Origin: Paulinella micropora
Lineage: Eukaryota; Cercozoa; Imbricatea; Euglyphida; Paulinellidae
NCBI GenBank assembly: GCA_019918135.1
Contig: WBZZ01004810.1
Location: 131,001 to 195,000 of the forward strand
Length of the DNA: 64,000 nt
Direction of reading: 5' to 3'
The first letter of the stretch is position 1. Each line of letters starts with the position of its first letter. The notes beneath the pieces were generated by a model. The model had not been told where the DNA came from and did no database searches. It was given only the letters and a program-made list of their open reading frames with translations. A program made the position numbers and the translations under genes. Positions 39,801 through 50,219 of this stretch are shown in pieces.

Positions 39801-40640
39801 CTACTACTACTACTCTCTATATATATTAGATAATACTAGTGAAATAATATTAACATTAAATAATTTAATTTTATTAATAATATTTCCTTTTCAAAAGTGT
39901 TTGCGTAAAAAACTTCTTAAATAAACTTTAACAAAATACTTAGATCTAAGAATCAAGTTATAGTTGGACGACTCAACAGTGGGTATCAAACTGAGCAGTT
40001 TAGCGACCGGCCAAAATCATCACAGTTGACTTTTTCACTTTTTTGACCGCCCGTTAGATTCTCCTCTGCACGATGTTTCGACTTCATTAACGAGTTTTCG
40101 ATTTCGTTCAGAAATGACTTCAAACTATCAATTTAAAAATCAGCTATGAATTGCCCCTTTTCCCCATATCACTGTCTATTTGTATTTTTTACAGTGACAG
40201 AGTCATAGCGGTGCCCAAGTTATACGAGCTATCATTGGATGCGTTTACACCCCATGCTTTCACTGGACGAGAGCAGGGTTCGTATTTTACTTTTATTTAG
40301 ATATTTGAATAATGACACATCACTAAGTGCCCCAACCCCACCGCCAAAGCATTAAATTCACCGTTACACTTAGTGATATAGGTAAAAATAGGTAATTGTC
40401 ATTGGGGTGCCAGTGGGCCGGTATGACTAAATATTATTAATTAATAAATTATCCATTGCTCCCCCTATTAAGGAATAACTGCTCCATCTACCTTATGCTA
40501 CTAACCTCGCATATATGATGGTAAATATGTGTAGCCCTATTCAGAAATTTCCGGAGCTGCACTAACGAGTATATGCACTAACTCTATACTGACTTGCCAA
40601 TGAAGTCACGCTCAAAATTGGACTGCTAATAGAGCGTAAA
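39801..40640. other. AT-rich stretch without recognisable genes
   Basis: The composition changes sharply after the telomere-like repeats. No ORF, repeat or RNA gene could be supported. Confidence 0.5.
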
Positions 40641-41039
40641 AAGGTCACAGTCGTAGGGCCGCCCACCGCGCGCTCCCCCGCTCCCTTGATCTCTTGAAGC
40701 AGTCCCTTTGCTCAGCTTTCCGGCTGCCAGCCGCCCACTTGTCGCCGCTTGAGTCCGCCACCTGGGTCGTAGAACCACATGTGCTCCGCGCGCCCCACCC
40801 ATCTTCGCCGGGCCTCCAGGTCTGAGCCTGAACCGCTGTCGCTGTCGATGTCGCTTGCCACCGCATGTCCGTCGCGTTGGTCGTCGTTGTCAGAGCCAAC
40901 TTGGTTCCCCGACTTCATAAAACAAATTTGCCCTTTCATTGGGCTCAGTGGACACAGCCTTTCCTGCTTTTACCTTCTTTTTCTTGCTTCGGCGCTTTGA
41001 GCGCTTCGCCCTCTCTCTCTTCTTCTTCTCCTGGATCAA

Positions 41040-41906
41040 CTAAAGGTTTAGGCTGACTACCTTTGTTTTGCTCCCCCATCGCGGAGGCTTCCTTCTCACT
41101 CTCTCTTTCCTGATCTGTGTGCATCCGCAAAATCGCCCTCTCAACAGACCATACGCTGCCTCTCGCAACAACACATTCTCACTCTCCATGTCATCAGTGC
41201 ACACAAAACATTGCTGCTCACCTGACACTCGCCCCTCACATAGACGATAGATTACTCTCTCTTGTACTACCATCACTTTGCTCATGTGGGCCTTCTCCTT
41301 TACCATGCCTGCTCTGTCTCGCCCTGTCAAAAATCTCGTCATCCTTTTCAATACTTTCACCTTCTCACCTTCCTCATCTGTGTCTGACTCACTCCCCCTA
41401 TCTGTGTCAGAAGTGTCTGACTTACTCCCCCTTCCTAACTTTCCATGTTCCACTTTTCCTCTCTTTTCTTTCTCTCTCTGTTCTTCCTTCTCACCTGGCT
41501 CTTCTCTCGCCTTCTTCATCTCTTCACATTCATGTAGTCTATGCTCACCCCCACACATCCTGCACTCCCTCTCACATGCGGAGAACACATGCCCCTCCAT
41601 GTTACAGTTGCAACATTTTCCTTTCTTCCACGTCTTCTTTCTCGTTCCTGTTCCTTTCCCTCCCCCTTTCTTATTAGTGGTAGTGTGTTTAAACCTACAG
41701 TTAGATCTATCACAGCTGCCTGACTGTTCAAACAGGTAGCACACCCCAGGCACACTACGCATAGTGACTGACCCCTCTGTATGAGCAAAACGACACTCAA
41801 CCCCCCACTTGCATCCACTCTCTCTTTGAAACCCAAAACACACACCTCTCTGCCCTTCCTCTCTGTTGTTGGCATCTTTCCCTGCGTGTGCTTTTTCTTT
41901 CTTCAT
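41040..41906 (-). CDS. Gag-like zinc-finger protein of a retrotransposon (288 aa)
   Basis: Two CCCH fingers (C-x8-C-x5-C-x3-H and a similar second one) are followed by two zinc knuckles (CCNCNMEGHVFSAC and CRMCGGEHRLHEC), then acidic and charged stretches. Zinc knuckles of this type bind RNA in Gag proteins of LTR retrotransposons. The start overlaps the previous ORF's stop (ATGA), which suggests frameshifting or re-initiation. No protease, reverse transcriptase or integrase follows downstream, so the element is truncated or non-autonomous. Confidence 0.6.
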   Translation of the reverse strand: MKKEKAHAGKDANNREEGQRGVCFGFQRESGCKWGVECRFAHTEGSVTMRSVPGVCYLFEQSGSCDRSNCRFKHTTTNKKGGGKGTGTRKKTWKKGKCCNCNMEGHVFSACERECRMCGGEHRLHECEEMKKAREEPGEKEEQREKEKRGKVEHGKLGRGSKSDTSDTDRGSESDTDEEGEKVKVLKRMTRFLTGRDRAGMVKEKAHMSKVMVVQERVIYRLCEGRVSGEQQCFVCTDDMESENVLLREAAYGLLRGRFCGCTQIRKERVRRKPPRWGSKTKVVSLNL

Positions 41907-42412
41907 CTTCTCTCTCTCTCTTTGTTCCTATCAATCTCCAATGCTCTTTCTTCCAACTCCTCCCACCATTCCTCAAAAGACCATACGTGCTGCTTCTTAT
42001 TCATCTTCAGCGTGCTCATCCATCCTCCCCAATCCTTTCTCACCCCCTCTGATGCATACTCAGGGTTTTGCAAGGCATTAGTGATTATTGTTTCCATTGT
42101 TCTGTGGGGTGTTTTATGGCCTACTGCCTTAAGCTCTTCATCTAACGCAACAAACGCATCAAACTGCGGCGCATAATCACACCCCTCATCAAATGTACAT
42201 GCATTCATCGCATTTATTTTATCTTGCACATCTTCCTCACTCACCTTACCAAACCTTTTGGTTAGTCTTGCCCACATAGTGTGCAAGTTCTGACCAAAGT
42301 CTGGTGAGGTGTCTCTCACCAAATCTGCCACACTCCTCTTGGCTTTACCTGCTAGCTTATCAAACACAAACGAAAAAGCTTCCTCTCTCTGTCTTTTCAT
42401 CTCATGCTCCAT
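41903..42412 (-). CDS. Gag capsid-like protein of a retrotransposon (169 aa)
   Basis: A helical protein with FVFDKLAGKAKRSVADLV and LHTMWARLTKRFG, matching the general look of retrotransposon Gag capsid domains. In the same frame upstream lie three stop codons in a row (TGATAGTAG), then CAT ATG. It ends in an ATGA overlap with the zinc-finger ORF. Gag identity rests on the combination with the downstream zinc knuckles. Confidence 0.5.
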   Translation of the reverse strand: MEHEMKRQREEAFSFVFDKLAGKAKRSVADLVRDTSPDFGQNLHTMWARLTKRFGKVSEEDVQDKINAMNACTFDEGCDYAPQFDAFVALDEELKAVGHKTPHRTMETIITNALQNPEYASEGVRKDWGGWMSTLKMNKKQHVWSFEEWWEELEERALEIDRNKERERR

Positions 42413-42522
42413 ATGCTACTATCATTCAGTATCTTCCTTCTCCTTTTCCTCTACTTGCTCCTTGCTCTTCGTCTTGATTGTTGTCGTTGTTGGTGTGGAA
42501 TAAGTAGGTGAAGGTTGACTAC

Positions 42523-42990
42523 TCACTCTCCCCCTCTCCTCCACCTGCTCTTCTTCTCTCTTTTGCTCCGGAGGCTCTTACCACTATCTCCCCCCGGTAG
42601 TAAAGTAGACTGCCTTTCTGTCTCCGTAAAATAAGAGGTAAGGTTTTCCTTGTCTGTCTCTGACTCTGAGTCTAACTCAGCTTCCTCTTCCTCCTCTCTC
42701 AACCCTATCTTTACTCTCCCTCTTGCTTGCTGCTTTCCTGCTCTCTCTCCCCACCTCCACATGTAGTTGGGGACTTTCTTTCCTTTGCTGTGCAACACAC
42801 TCACATTACTCTCATGAACTAACTTAATGTGTTCTTGAGGGGCCTTTAGTGCCCCCTGGAGTCCTTTTGCCCCTAGAGCCAAAACCATCTCTCGTTGAAA
42901 TGCTTTAAACGGGGTTCTCCCATCAAACTGCCCTTTTGCAGTCATGCTGACTTTGCTTCTGTCCGTGCCTCTTAGAGTATTGAAACTCAT
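42523..42990 (-). CDS. N-terminal gag-region ORF (155 aa)
   Basis: Starts MSFNTLRGTDRSKVS. An N-terminal domain (GRTPFKAFQREMVLALG) is followed by an acidic Glu/Ser linker. A shift near 42575 would keep another frame open (EQKREEEQVEERGRV...) up to the triple stop at about 42421-42429, so this and the next ORF may once have been one gag gene. Element 2 is inserted about 90 bases upstream, in the leader. Confidence 0.45.
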   Translation of the reverse strand: MSFNTLRGTDRSKVSMTAKGQFDGRTPFKAFQREMVLALGAKGLQGALKAPQEHIKLVHESNVSVLHSKGKKVPNYMWRWGERAGKQQARGRVKIGLREEEEEAELDSESETDKENLTSYFTETERQSTLLPGGDSGKSLRSKREKKSRWRRGGE

Positions 42991-43082
42991 TTAGGTCTCA
43001 GTACTGTCTGTTTTCCTTTGAGCAGACCAGTTGATAGTGTCTGATGTGCCTCTTGCTTGCCTCTTTGCCCGATGCCGGTGAC

Positions 43083-43173
43083 AGTAGTATAGGGTGCCAC
43101 TTTGGCACACTTTTTGGATACATACAGACTAAGCGACGAAACGGCTCTATCGGCTCTCCTGTTCGTCGTCTTA
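43083..43173. repeat. Element 2 left terminal inverted repeat
   Basis: Bases 43094-43173 are the exact complement of 63921-64000. The outer 11 bases (AGTAGTATAGG) should match sequence just beyond the window. Near its outer end is a hairpin (GTGCCACTTTGGCAC). The six bases before it are GGTGAC, the expected target duplication. Confidence 0.85.
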
Positions 43174-43261
43174 ACGGATAGAAAATAACTGCTATTTAAT
43201 GGTTATTTCTAACAATTAATTATTTTTACATTTAAAGATAAAATAGAGACACATATATAAG

Positions 43262-43654
43262 ATGATGCGATTTAGAATGTCTAGAGGTTGTGTTATGGTA
43301 AAGAATAACGAAAAGAGACCAATGGTAAAAGTTCAATGGAGAGAAGGAGGAAAGGTTATGTGTAAGAGTATCTGTATTGGAAAGAAGAAATCAAAAGAGC
43401 AAGCACTAGAAGAAGCAAAGAAATATCACGAAGAAATTGTGATTCCAAGGTATGAGGAATGGAAAGTAAATTATGATAAAGAAACAAAAGAAATCAAAAA
43501 AGAAAAGAAGAAAATTTGGAAACACAAAGATTTCAAGTGTGAATGCGGCGCTGAAATACATAATGGCAACAAAGGGCGACATATGAAGTCTCAGAAACAT
43601 ATTTCAGCAGATTACAAAAATTACGGAAAAAGAAAAACCTCCAGTTCCTCCTAG
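43262..43654 (+). CDS. Small zinc-finger protein (130 aa)
   Basis: An N-terminal domain with KVQWREGGKVMCKSICIGKK and an A/E/K-rich helix is followed by a linker and a finger with C-x-C...H-x5-H (CECGAEIHNGNKGRHMKSQKH). It is homologous to the interrupted ORF at 4551 in element 1. The N-terminal domain might be an AP2- or arm-type DNA-binding fold; this is a guess from pattern. The start is the first of two ATGs, after ACATATATAAG. It lies first in the left arm, before the polymerase. Confidence 0.55.
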   Translation: MMRFRMSRGCVMVKNNEKRPMVKVQWREGGKVMCKSICIGKKKSKEQALEEAKKYHEEIVIPRYEEWKVNYDKETKEIKKEKKKIWKHKDFKCECGAEIHNGNKGRHMKSQKHISADYKNYGKRKTSSSS

Positions 43655-43670
43655 ACCAAGCAAAGAGTAT

Positions 43671-43790
43671 ATGGAGAGAATAAAGAATGAGGAGATGTCA
43701 AAGTCCAAGGATAAGGACGATAGGTGTAATATTTGCGGATACATGGAACATAACTGCCACTGCGGTTGCGGGTATGGTAAGTATTGGTAA
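43671..43790 (+). CDS. Small Cys/His-rich ORF (39 aa)
   Basis: ATG to TAA in a different frame directly after the zinc-finger gene. It ends in CNICGYMEHNCHCGCGYG, a probable metal-binding knuckle. Upstream of its ATG the frame is open (EKPPVPPRPSKEY), so it could be the displaced C-terminus of the preceding gene after a frameshift. Confidence 0.4.
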   Translation: MERIKNEEMSKSKDKDDRCNICGYMEHNCHCGCGYGKYW

Positions 43791-43948
43791 TTAAAAGGTT
43801 TGTCCGCAGAAAACACTGAATTTCAATCTAAAGACAAGGAAGGGGGCTATATATAGGGCACACGAGGCCACGAGGGGACAACCGATTGAGGCGGACAAAT
43901 ATTTTAATTTTATAAAATTATATTTTCCTTAATATACAATTATCAAAC

Positions 43949-46900
43949 ATGGAGACACATGCATACAACGGCAAGGTCTACAGTTTGGATAAGTTGAGGG
44001 AATATAAGATAAATTATGAAATTAAACTAGTCAGGGGTCGGGACGTCCTATATATTAAACCAAAGGTAAGGGGGTATAAGATAGATTCACCGACAGCCCA
44101 AAACTACTTGAACCAAGTAAGAGGTGCGGTGTATTTTGAACACCATGCTATTCCAATAGCACCACCTTTACCTACGATTGAAGAGAAAAAAGAAATCAAG
44201 GAAAATGTCAGAGACTTGATGCGATATGGCAATTACGAAATCAAGCGAGACGACAGAAAGGAGCACAAACTTGGAATAAACGAAAGTATTTACAGGGTTG
44301 TGTTCAATGGAAACTTTCGGTCTTTCACTATGCGAGATTTAATAAGATTTATTGAAATCATATTGAACGACTTTTTAAAACGACAGGGACAAAGAGATAA
44401 GGTTGATGTAGGTATTGAGTTTGTAGATTATTACGGCAAAGTATCTACAGGACAACATTATGTCAATGAAATCTCGGTTGAAAAAGTTTTAGAAAGATTG
44501 TCGTCAATATTTCAAAGCAACGAAAGTCTTTATATGGATGAAAGTGGCACCAACTTTGATAAATTAAAGTTTTTATTGAAATCTGTTAAAATGCATACTG
44601 GCGGAGCAAGGCTACAGGTTTTGAACAAACTGGATGTATATAGAAAGAAAGGAGTAATCTGTATTACTAATAGCGATAACTTATGCTTGGCCAGAGCAAT
44701 CGTTGTAGTAAAAGCAAAAATTGAAAAACACCAAAAATACAAAACAATAATGATGGGACGAAAGATACAGCAGGAAATGGCTGAGGATTTGCATAATGAA
44801 GCGAAAGTTGTTAAGGATGTGTGCGGTCTCCCAGAAATTGATACCTTTGCTAAGCACATTAAATATAATTTGGTTATTGTAGAGTTTCCTGACCAAATCG
44901 TCTATAAGACTGATTTAGTAGATGAGAAAGGCGAACGGCTGACAAACCTTTACATTCTAAAAACGGAAGGGCACTACGATGCCATAACCAATATGAAGTC
45001 AATGCTAGGAAAAAAGAATTTCTGCGAGTTGTGTCTAAGGGGATATATGGAAAGACATGCATGCGATGCTAAATGTAATATCTGTGAAACCAAGGGTTGT
45101 AAGGGAATAAATGACAAGAGCCAGTGGAAAGAATGTGAGAAGTGTAATAGAAAGTTTCCAAATACTGAATGCTTTAATAATCACATGAAGACAAACTGCG
45201 ATGTTAAAGCGAAATGTAAATCGTGCGGTCTTAATTACAGAAAGAAGGACATACACAAATGCGGATATGCGAAATGCCGTAATTGTAAAGAACTGAAACC
45301 ACTAGAGCACCAATGTGAAATAGTCCAAAAGGAAATCCTACCGCCGTCAGAGCAATACATATTCTTTGACTTTGAAGCGACACAGGACACGGGCGAGCAC
45401 ATTGTAAATTATGCTGAAAGTCAGTATTACGATGCTAAGGAACAGCCAGTCATTCATAAGAACATTCAAGACTTTTGTAATTGGGCTTTTGACACTAAAC
45501 ACAGCGGATTTACCTTTATCGCACACAATGCCCGCGGTTATGATTGTCAGTTTATCCTTAGATGGCTAGTTGATAACAAACAGACACCATTTGTCATTTA
45601 CCAAGGCGGTAAGATAATGATGATGACACATAAGAAATACCGCTTCATTGATAGTTTGAGTTTCCTTACGATGCCATTGTCTGACTTTCCAAAGACATTC
45701 GGACTAACGGAACTTAAGAAAGGATACTTTCCGCACTTCTTCAACACAGACAAGAACAAAAACTATGTTGGGCTAATGCCACACAAGAAACATTACGGCT
45801 ACGACACTATGCGAGGAGATAAGAGAAAGGAGTTTTTAGAATGGTATGAACAACAGGTTAATAATCACAACCACTTTGATATGGCGAAGGAAATCGCTGA
45901 GTATTGTCATAGCGATGTTGATATACTTAGAAAGGGCTGTATAGATTTTAGAAAGCAGTTTCTTGAATTCGGTATTGACCCTTTTCAATATACAACTATT
46001 GCGAGTTGTGTTATGGCTCTGTATCGTGCTAAGTTTATGCCTGTTAATTCAATTGCGGTATTGAAAGCGGAAAAACAAAACAGGATGGCTTCAAGGGCTT
46101 GTGTTGAATGGTTAGCCTACAGAAGCAGACTAGACAAAACCGATATTAAACACGCATTCAACGGAGGTGAAAAAATGTTTCAACTCGGGCAATCTCGTGT
46201 GTATGTAGATGGCTGGGATGAGAAAAACAAAACCGCTTATGAGTTTTACGGGTGTCATTGGCACGGCTGTCAGAAGTGTTGGAACGGCAATGCAATGAAT
46301 GCCAAGAAAAATAAGACTATGGGCGAACTATACAAGGAAACAATGAGAAGAGAAAAACAACTGAGCCAACAGGTAAAAGTAATAAGTGTCTGGGAATGTG
46401 ATTGGAGCCTGATGAAAACCAGTGAAAGACTGGCCGAGGATACCAACGAACGAATTATGGAACAAGAAGGATTAAACCCACGAGAAGCAATGTTTGGAGG
46501 TAGAACGAATGCTTTAACATTGTATTGGAAATCACGACACAGCGACGAATACGCGAAATACATTGACATATGCTCACTATATCCGACCGTTATGTATTAC
46601 GACCTTTACCCTAGCGGGCACCACGAAATCATCAGACCAAATGATGATAATCTCCGACATGTCGGAGATAAACGAAAAGATATGCGAAACAAAATCATAA
46701 AAAAGGAATACTTTGGAGTGGCTAAGGTTAAGATGCTACCGCCGAGAGGATTACTACACCCAGTCTTACCAAAAGCGGACAGAGGCAAGATGATGTATTA
46801 CTTATGCGATAAGTGCGGGATGACTGAGCACCACGGAGAATGCAAGCACACCGACAATGAGCGGGCAATAACAGGAACTTGGGCAACTCCAGAAATTTAC

Positions 46901-47965
46901 AAGGCCTTAGATAAAGGGTATAAGTTAATGAAAGTATATGAAGTATGGCACTGGAAAGAACAGAGCAGTAGCCTATTCAAAGAATACATAAAGACATTCT
47001 TGAAGGTTAAGCAGGAATCAAGTGGATATCCAGCAGGATGCAATACGGCCGAGGAAAAACAAAACTACATAAGCAGTATGGAAATCAAAATGGGTGTTAA
47101 GATGGATGAAAACAAAATAGAAGAAAACTCAGGTCGCCGTGCGGTGGCTAAGTTGTGCTTGAACTCCTTGTGGGGTAAGTTTGGAGAGAAGCAGAACAAA
47201 AAACAAAACAAAATGATAAGGGATAAGGAAACCCTATACAAACTAATGAACGATAAATCAGTGGATAACATAAACATTAACATAATCAACGACGAAATAA
47301 TAGAGGCCAGTTATGATTTAAAACAGGATGCGGTCAGCGACCCGATTAAGACAAATATTGTAGTTGCTCTATTTACTACCTGCCACGCGAGAATGAGACT
47401 TTATGAGATGATGGACAGACTAGGCAGGAGAATTCTATACCACGATACGGATAGTGTAATATATACCACAGACCTGACGAAAGGCGAAGATGATGTAAAG
47501 ACGGGCAAACTACTCGGGGACTGGACGGATGAATTAAAGGGAGCCAAGATAAAGACCTTCGTTGGAGGCGGGGCAAAGTGCTACGGATACTTATTAGATA
47601 ACGGCAAAGCCTGTATGAAAGTAAAAGGATTTAGTATGAATTACGAGACGAAGAAGGCCTTAAACTTACCTAATATGTTAAGTGTAATCAGTTGCGGGCT
47701 TGGTATTAAAAACACTGAATTATTTGAGAAGGGTAAAAATGAACTGGCGGACTTGTTAGAGACTGAGGAAGAATTAAGGATTGCTAAGCGAATTGAGAAG
47801 TCTGGAAAAGTTGTTATAGTAGAGAATAACAAGATAACACGGGACAAACAAAAGAAAAGAATAACAAGCGAATACTTAGAAAAGATATTTAGTTTTACAT
47901 ATACGAAAAGACAAGTTATCGGAATTGTAGAGAATGCGATTGAAACACGGCCGTTTGGATATTAA
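43949..47965 (+). CDS. polB: Polinton-type protein-primed DNA polymerase B (1338 aa)
   Basis: The N-terminal region (about 225-350, with NLCLARAIVV and GHYDAITNMKSML) matches the OTU-like leader of Polinton/adintovirus polymerases. Cys/His clusters follow at about 355-455. Exonuclease motifs are FFDFEAT (about 472), AHNARGYDCQF (about 524) and YCHSDVDIL (about 651). An endonuclease-like insertion has FYGCHWHGCQKCW and VISVWECDW. Polymerase motifs are A (YIDICSLYPTVM, about 870), B (KLCLNSLWGKFG, about 1067) and C (YHDTDSVI, about 1163). The gene is intact. It differs in length and domain content from the element 1 polymerase, so one element has exchanged its replication arm. A palindrome at 46650-46669 is read as NLRHVGD. 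Confidence 0.93.
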   Translation: METHAYNGKVYSLDKLREYKINYEIKLVRGRDVLYIKPKVRGYKIDSPTAQNYLNQVRGAVYFEHHAIPIAPPLPTIEEKKEIKENVRDLMRYGNYEIKRDDRKEHKLGINESIYRVVFNGNFRSFTMRDLIRFIEIILNDFLKRQGQRDKVDVGIEFVDYYGKVSTGQHYVNEISVEKVLERLSSIFQSNESLYMDESGTNFDKLKFLLKSVKMHTGGARLQVLNKLDVYRKKGVICITNSDNLCLARAIVVVKAKIEKHQKYKTIMMGRKIQQEMAEDLHNEAKVVKDVCGLPEIDTFAKHIKYNLVIVEFPDQIVYKTDLVDEKGERLTNLYILKTEGHYDAITNMKSMLGKKNFCELCLRGYMERHACDAKCNICETKGCKGINDKSQWKECEKCNRKFPNTECFNNHMKTNCDVKAKCKSCGLNYRKKDIHKCGYAKCRNCKELKPLEHQCEIVQKEILPPSEQYIFFDFEATQDTGEHIVNYAESQYYDAKEQPVIHKNIQDFCNWAFDTKHSGFTFIAHNARGYDCQFILRWLVDNKQTPFVIYQGGKIMMMTHKKYRFIDSLSFLTMPLSDFPKTFGLTELKKGYFPHFFNTDKNKNYVGLMPHKKHYGYDTMRGDKRKEFLEWYEQQVNNHNHFDMAKEIAEYCHSDVDILRKGCIDFRKQFLEFGIDPFQYTTIASCVMALYRAKFMPVNSIAVLKAEKQNRMASRACVEWLAYRSRLDKTDIKHAFNGGEKMFQLGQSRVYVDGWDEKNKTAYEFYGCHWHGCQKCWNGNAMNAKKNKTMGELYKETMRREKQLSQQVKVISVWECDWSLMKTSERLAEDTNERIMEQEGLNPREAMFGGRTNALTLYWKSRHSDEYAKYIDICSLYPTVMYYDLYPSGHHEIIRPNDDNLRHVGDKRKDMRNKIIKKEYFGVAKVKMLPPRGLLHPVLPKADRGKMMYYLCDKCGMTEHHGECKHTDNERAITGTWATPEIYKALDKGYKLMKVYEVWHWKEQSSSLFKEYIKTFLKVKQESSGYPAGCNTAEEKQNYISSMEIKMGVKMDENKIEENSGRRAVAKLCLNSLWGKFGEKQNKKQNKMIRDKETLYKLMNDKSVDNININIINDEIIEASYDLKQDAVSDPIKTNIVVALFTTCHARMRLYEMMDRLGRRILYHDTDSVIYTTDLTKGEDDVKTGKLLGDWTDELKGAKIKTFVGGGAKCYGYLLDNGKACMKVKGFSMNYETKKALNLPNMLSVISCGLGIKNTELFEKGKNELADLLETEEELRIAKRIEKSGKVVIVENNKITRDKQKKRITSEYLEKIFSFTYTKRQVIGIVENAIETRPFGY
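46650..46669. repeat. Dispersed palindrome inside polB (element 2)
   Basis: ATCTCCGACATGTCGGAGAT, read as NLRHVGD shortly after polymerase motif A. Confidence 0.85.
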
Positions 47966-48074
47966 TGATGTTTAGTATAGCAAAAACAATATAGGTTTTT
48001 GGGTTATGGAGTTAAACTTCATAATTTTTTTATTTATTTATTTTTTCTATAAAATATATACCATATACTATACT

Positions 48075-48368
48075 ATGACCACCCTCACCAGACTATGCGA
48101 GAAGTTTGAGAAACTCTCTATTGAAAATAAAAAAGACAACACATTTTCTCTTGCAGATGTTAAAAAGATAATTACTGACGAAATCCAAATGATTGAAAAG
48201 GCACGGGCTGGCAAGCCAAAGGATACTTTTCCATTTGGTAAGTATAAAGGTAAGAAAATTCAAGATATAGCGGTTATTGATAAGCCATACCTTGAATGGG
48301 TTATGAAACAGCCTTGGTTTGATAAATTCACCGACATTAAAAGTGAAGTAAAAAAATATTTACAATAA
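48075..48368 (+). CDS. DUF3820-like small protein 1 (97 aa)
   Basis: The start is the ATG at 48075 (MTTLTRLCEKFEKL), matching the element 1 gene. An upstream ATG at 48006 would add a hydrophobic leader absent from element 1 and is less likely. The C-terminal half is nearly identical to the element 1 copy (FPFGKYKGKKIQDIA...). It is intact. TATACCATATACTATACT precedes the start. Confidence 0.7.
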   Translation: MTTLTRLCEKFEKLSIENKKDNTFSLADVKKIITDEIQMIEKARAGKPKDTFPFGKYKGKKIQDIAVIDKPYLEWVMKQPWFDKFTDIKSEVKKYLQ

Positions 48369-48396
48369 AAAATAAAATTTTGCTATACATATATCA

Positions 48397-48825
48397 ATGA
48401 CAGACCTAAGCACCAAGCAGGACTACTTGAATGAAATTGAAAAATGGAACATTGACAGCGAAGTTAAGAAACCCACTATTAAATGGACTAAACCCGACAT
48501 TGTTTCTTTTTATGAGCAATATAAACCAAGAGATGATAATGTGAAAGTAGTTATTCCGTTGGAGGCTATAACGGACGAAGAGCAGAGCACTCCTTTTACG
48601 ACTGCAGATTTAAAAGAAACGGGGATTACTGAAATAAAGGCTAATGTAGGGGTAGAAATTGCAAAGAAAGAAGAACAACAACACGAAGCAGACATTTTTC
48701 TTCAATATGGTAAGTATAAAAAAATGAAAATTGAAGATGTCGCTAAGATTGACAAACCATACCTTGAATATTTAATTAAACAACCTTATTTTAATAATAA
48801 AGATGCGGTAAAAAAATATTTGTGA
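48397..48825 (+). CDS. DUF3820-like small protein 2 (142 aa)
   Basis: Intact homologue of 8895-9332, with identical LQYGKYKKMKIEDVAKIDKP and a variable acidic middle. The ATG follows TATACATATATCA. It converges with the broken lectin-like gene. Confidence 0.7.
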   Translation: MTDLSTKQDYLNEIEKWNIDSEVKKPTIKWTKPDIVSFYEQYKPRDDNVKVVIPLEAITDEEQSTPFTTADLKETGITEIKANVGVEIAKKEEQQHEADIFLQYGKYKKMKIEDVAKIDKPYLEYLIKQPYFNNKDAVKKYL

Positions 48826-48857
48826 TGATATTACATCGTCTTCCATTTTTTTTTGCT

Positions 48858-50081
48858 TCAATGGTCTTCTATAAAGTTCGCGATTACATTAATATTGCTA
48901 CCAGCACCTGCCGACACAGCCTTCTGTGTGAATGTCAAAACATCGTTCGGTGTTAATTGAATATCGTATGTTCTGAGATTAATCTGTTGAGTTGAGGCGG
49001 CATTTACATAAATCTCAAAAATTGTCGTTCCGTTCGCGATGGCCGTTGCTTTTGTGTCTGTATCTACGATTGAAGTTGTGGCATCAACATCAGCAAAACC
49101 AGCCCCTGTTAGTGTCCCATTCAATACCATTCTGACGACATTTGACTTAGTATCTTCATTCGTAATACTTACCAAGGAAGGAAAGACATTTGAATAGTTG
49201 GTTAGGCTATTATTGAATAGTGCTTTATTCCTGATACTTAAAATGGGCTTTCAGTTGTGCTCGTTTTTTCGTCTCCTTCCGCAGTATTTGTAATACTTGT
49301 ATTAATAGTATTTGACCCTCAATGAATAAACTAGCACTCGCTGTTTTAAGAATTTGTATTCCAGTCTTTGCATCATTTCTCATGACTGCCGTAAAAGGTA
49401 ATTTTGTATTTCGTAGGCTTACCCCAGTATTAGCATTCGCATACTCAATCATATGAACTAATTGAAATAATCCTGTTATGGGATTTTCAATATAAAACTT
49501 AATAGCACCAAACCCGAGATACTGAAATTGAATTTGAAATACATTTCCTTTGCTCCAATCTAAGTCTGGCATAGCAAAATTTCCGTCGCACGGGTCATCC
49601 CAGTCTTCTTGGGCGATAAAATTTACGGCACCACCTTTACAATGTGCAATACTCATTCCTTCTTGATTTTTGTAAAAATAAAAGCCATCGTTAAGGTCAT
49701 TTCCTATTCCAATATATGAATAGTAATCTTTTGTGTCGTCTGTTGTCCATATAGCAGTAAAGCGAGCAAGGACACCCATTCCAGTTCTATATTTTATTCT
49801 CCTTTTACTTACTAATCCAGCATCGCCGTGCATTAGCAGTTTTCAATTCAGCCATATTTTCAAAAATGACACAGACGCTTTGTTTCTGTTTTTGTCCATA
49901 TCCTAGTATTAATGGTATATGGAAAGATTTCTTGTAATACTGGCGTTAATTGACCTACTACTGCTTCGCCAAAAGCGGTTTTTGAATGATTTGTTTCAAT
50001 ATTACCATCATATCCAACACTGACATTTATAAATTCTCCGTCAGGATTTTCTGCGATTAAATTTCTCTGGTGAGTAGTCAT
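48858..50081 (-). pseudogene. Lectin-like structural protein, broken into three frames
   Basis: The ATG at 50081 opens a frame similar to 9365-10597 (MTTHQRNLIAENPDGEF). The frame changes near 49850 and again near 49240, and ends at 48858. The core FQIQFQYLGFGAIKF is intact in the middle frame. All three parts align with the single 410-aa protein of element 1, so the breaks are lesions or sequence errors. Confidence 0.65.
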
Positions 50082-50176
50082 TTCTTGTTTTTGTTTATAT
50101 TGTATGAAAAAATTAAATCTAATTTTTTTTTTGTTTTTTTTGTTTTTGGCTGATTATCCCTATCTCCGACGTGTAA

Positions 50177-50196
50177 ATCTCCGACTTGTCGGAGAT
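50177..50196. repeat. Dispersed palindrome in an intergenic gap, with a half copy
   Basis: ATCTCCGACTTGTCGGAGAT. A half copy (ATCTCCGAC plus GTGT) lies directly upstream at 50162-50174. AAAT/ATTT and a second CGTGT surround it, as if a second copy had landed inside the first. Confidence 0.75.
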
Positions 50197-50219
50197 AGTG
50201 ATTTACGTGTTTGAGATAT

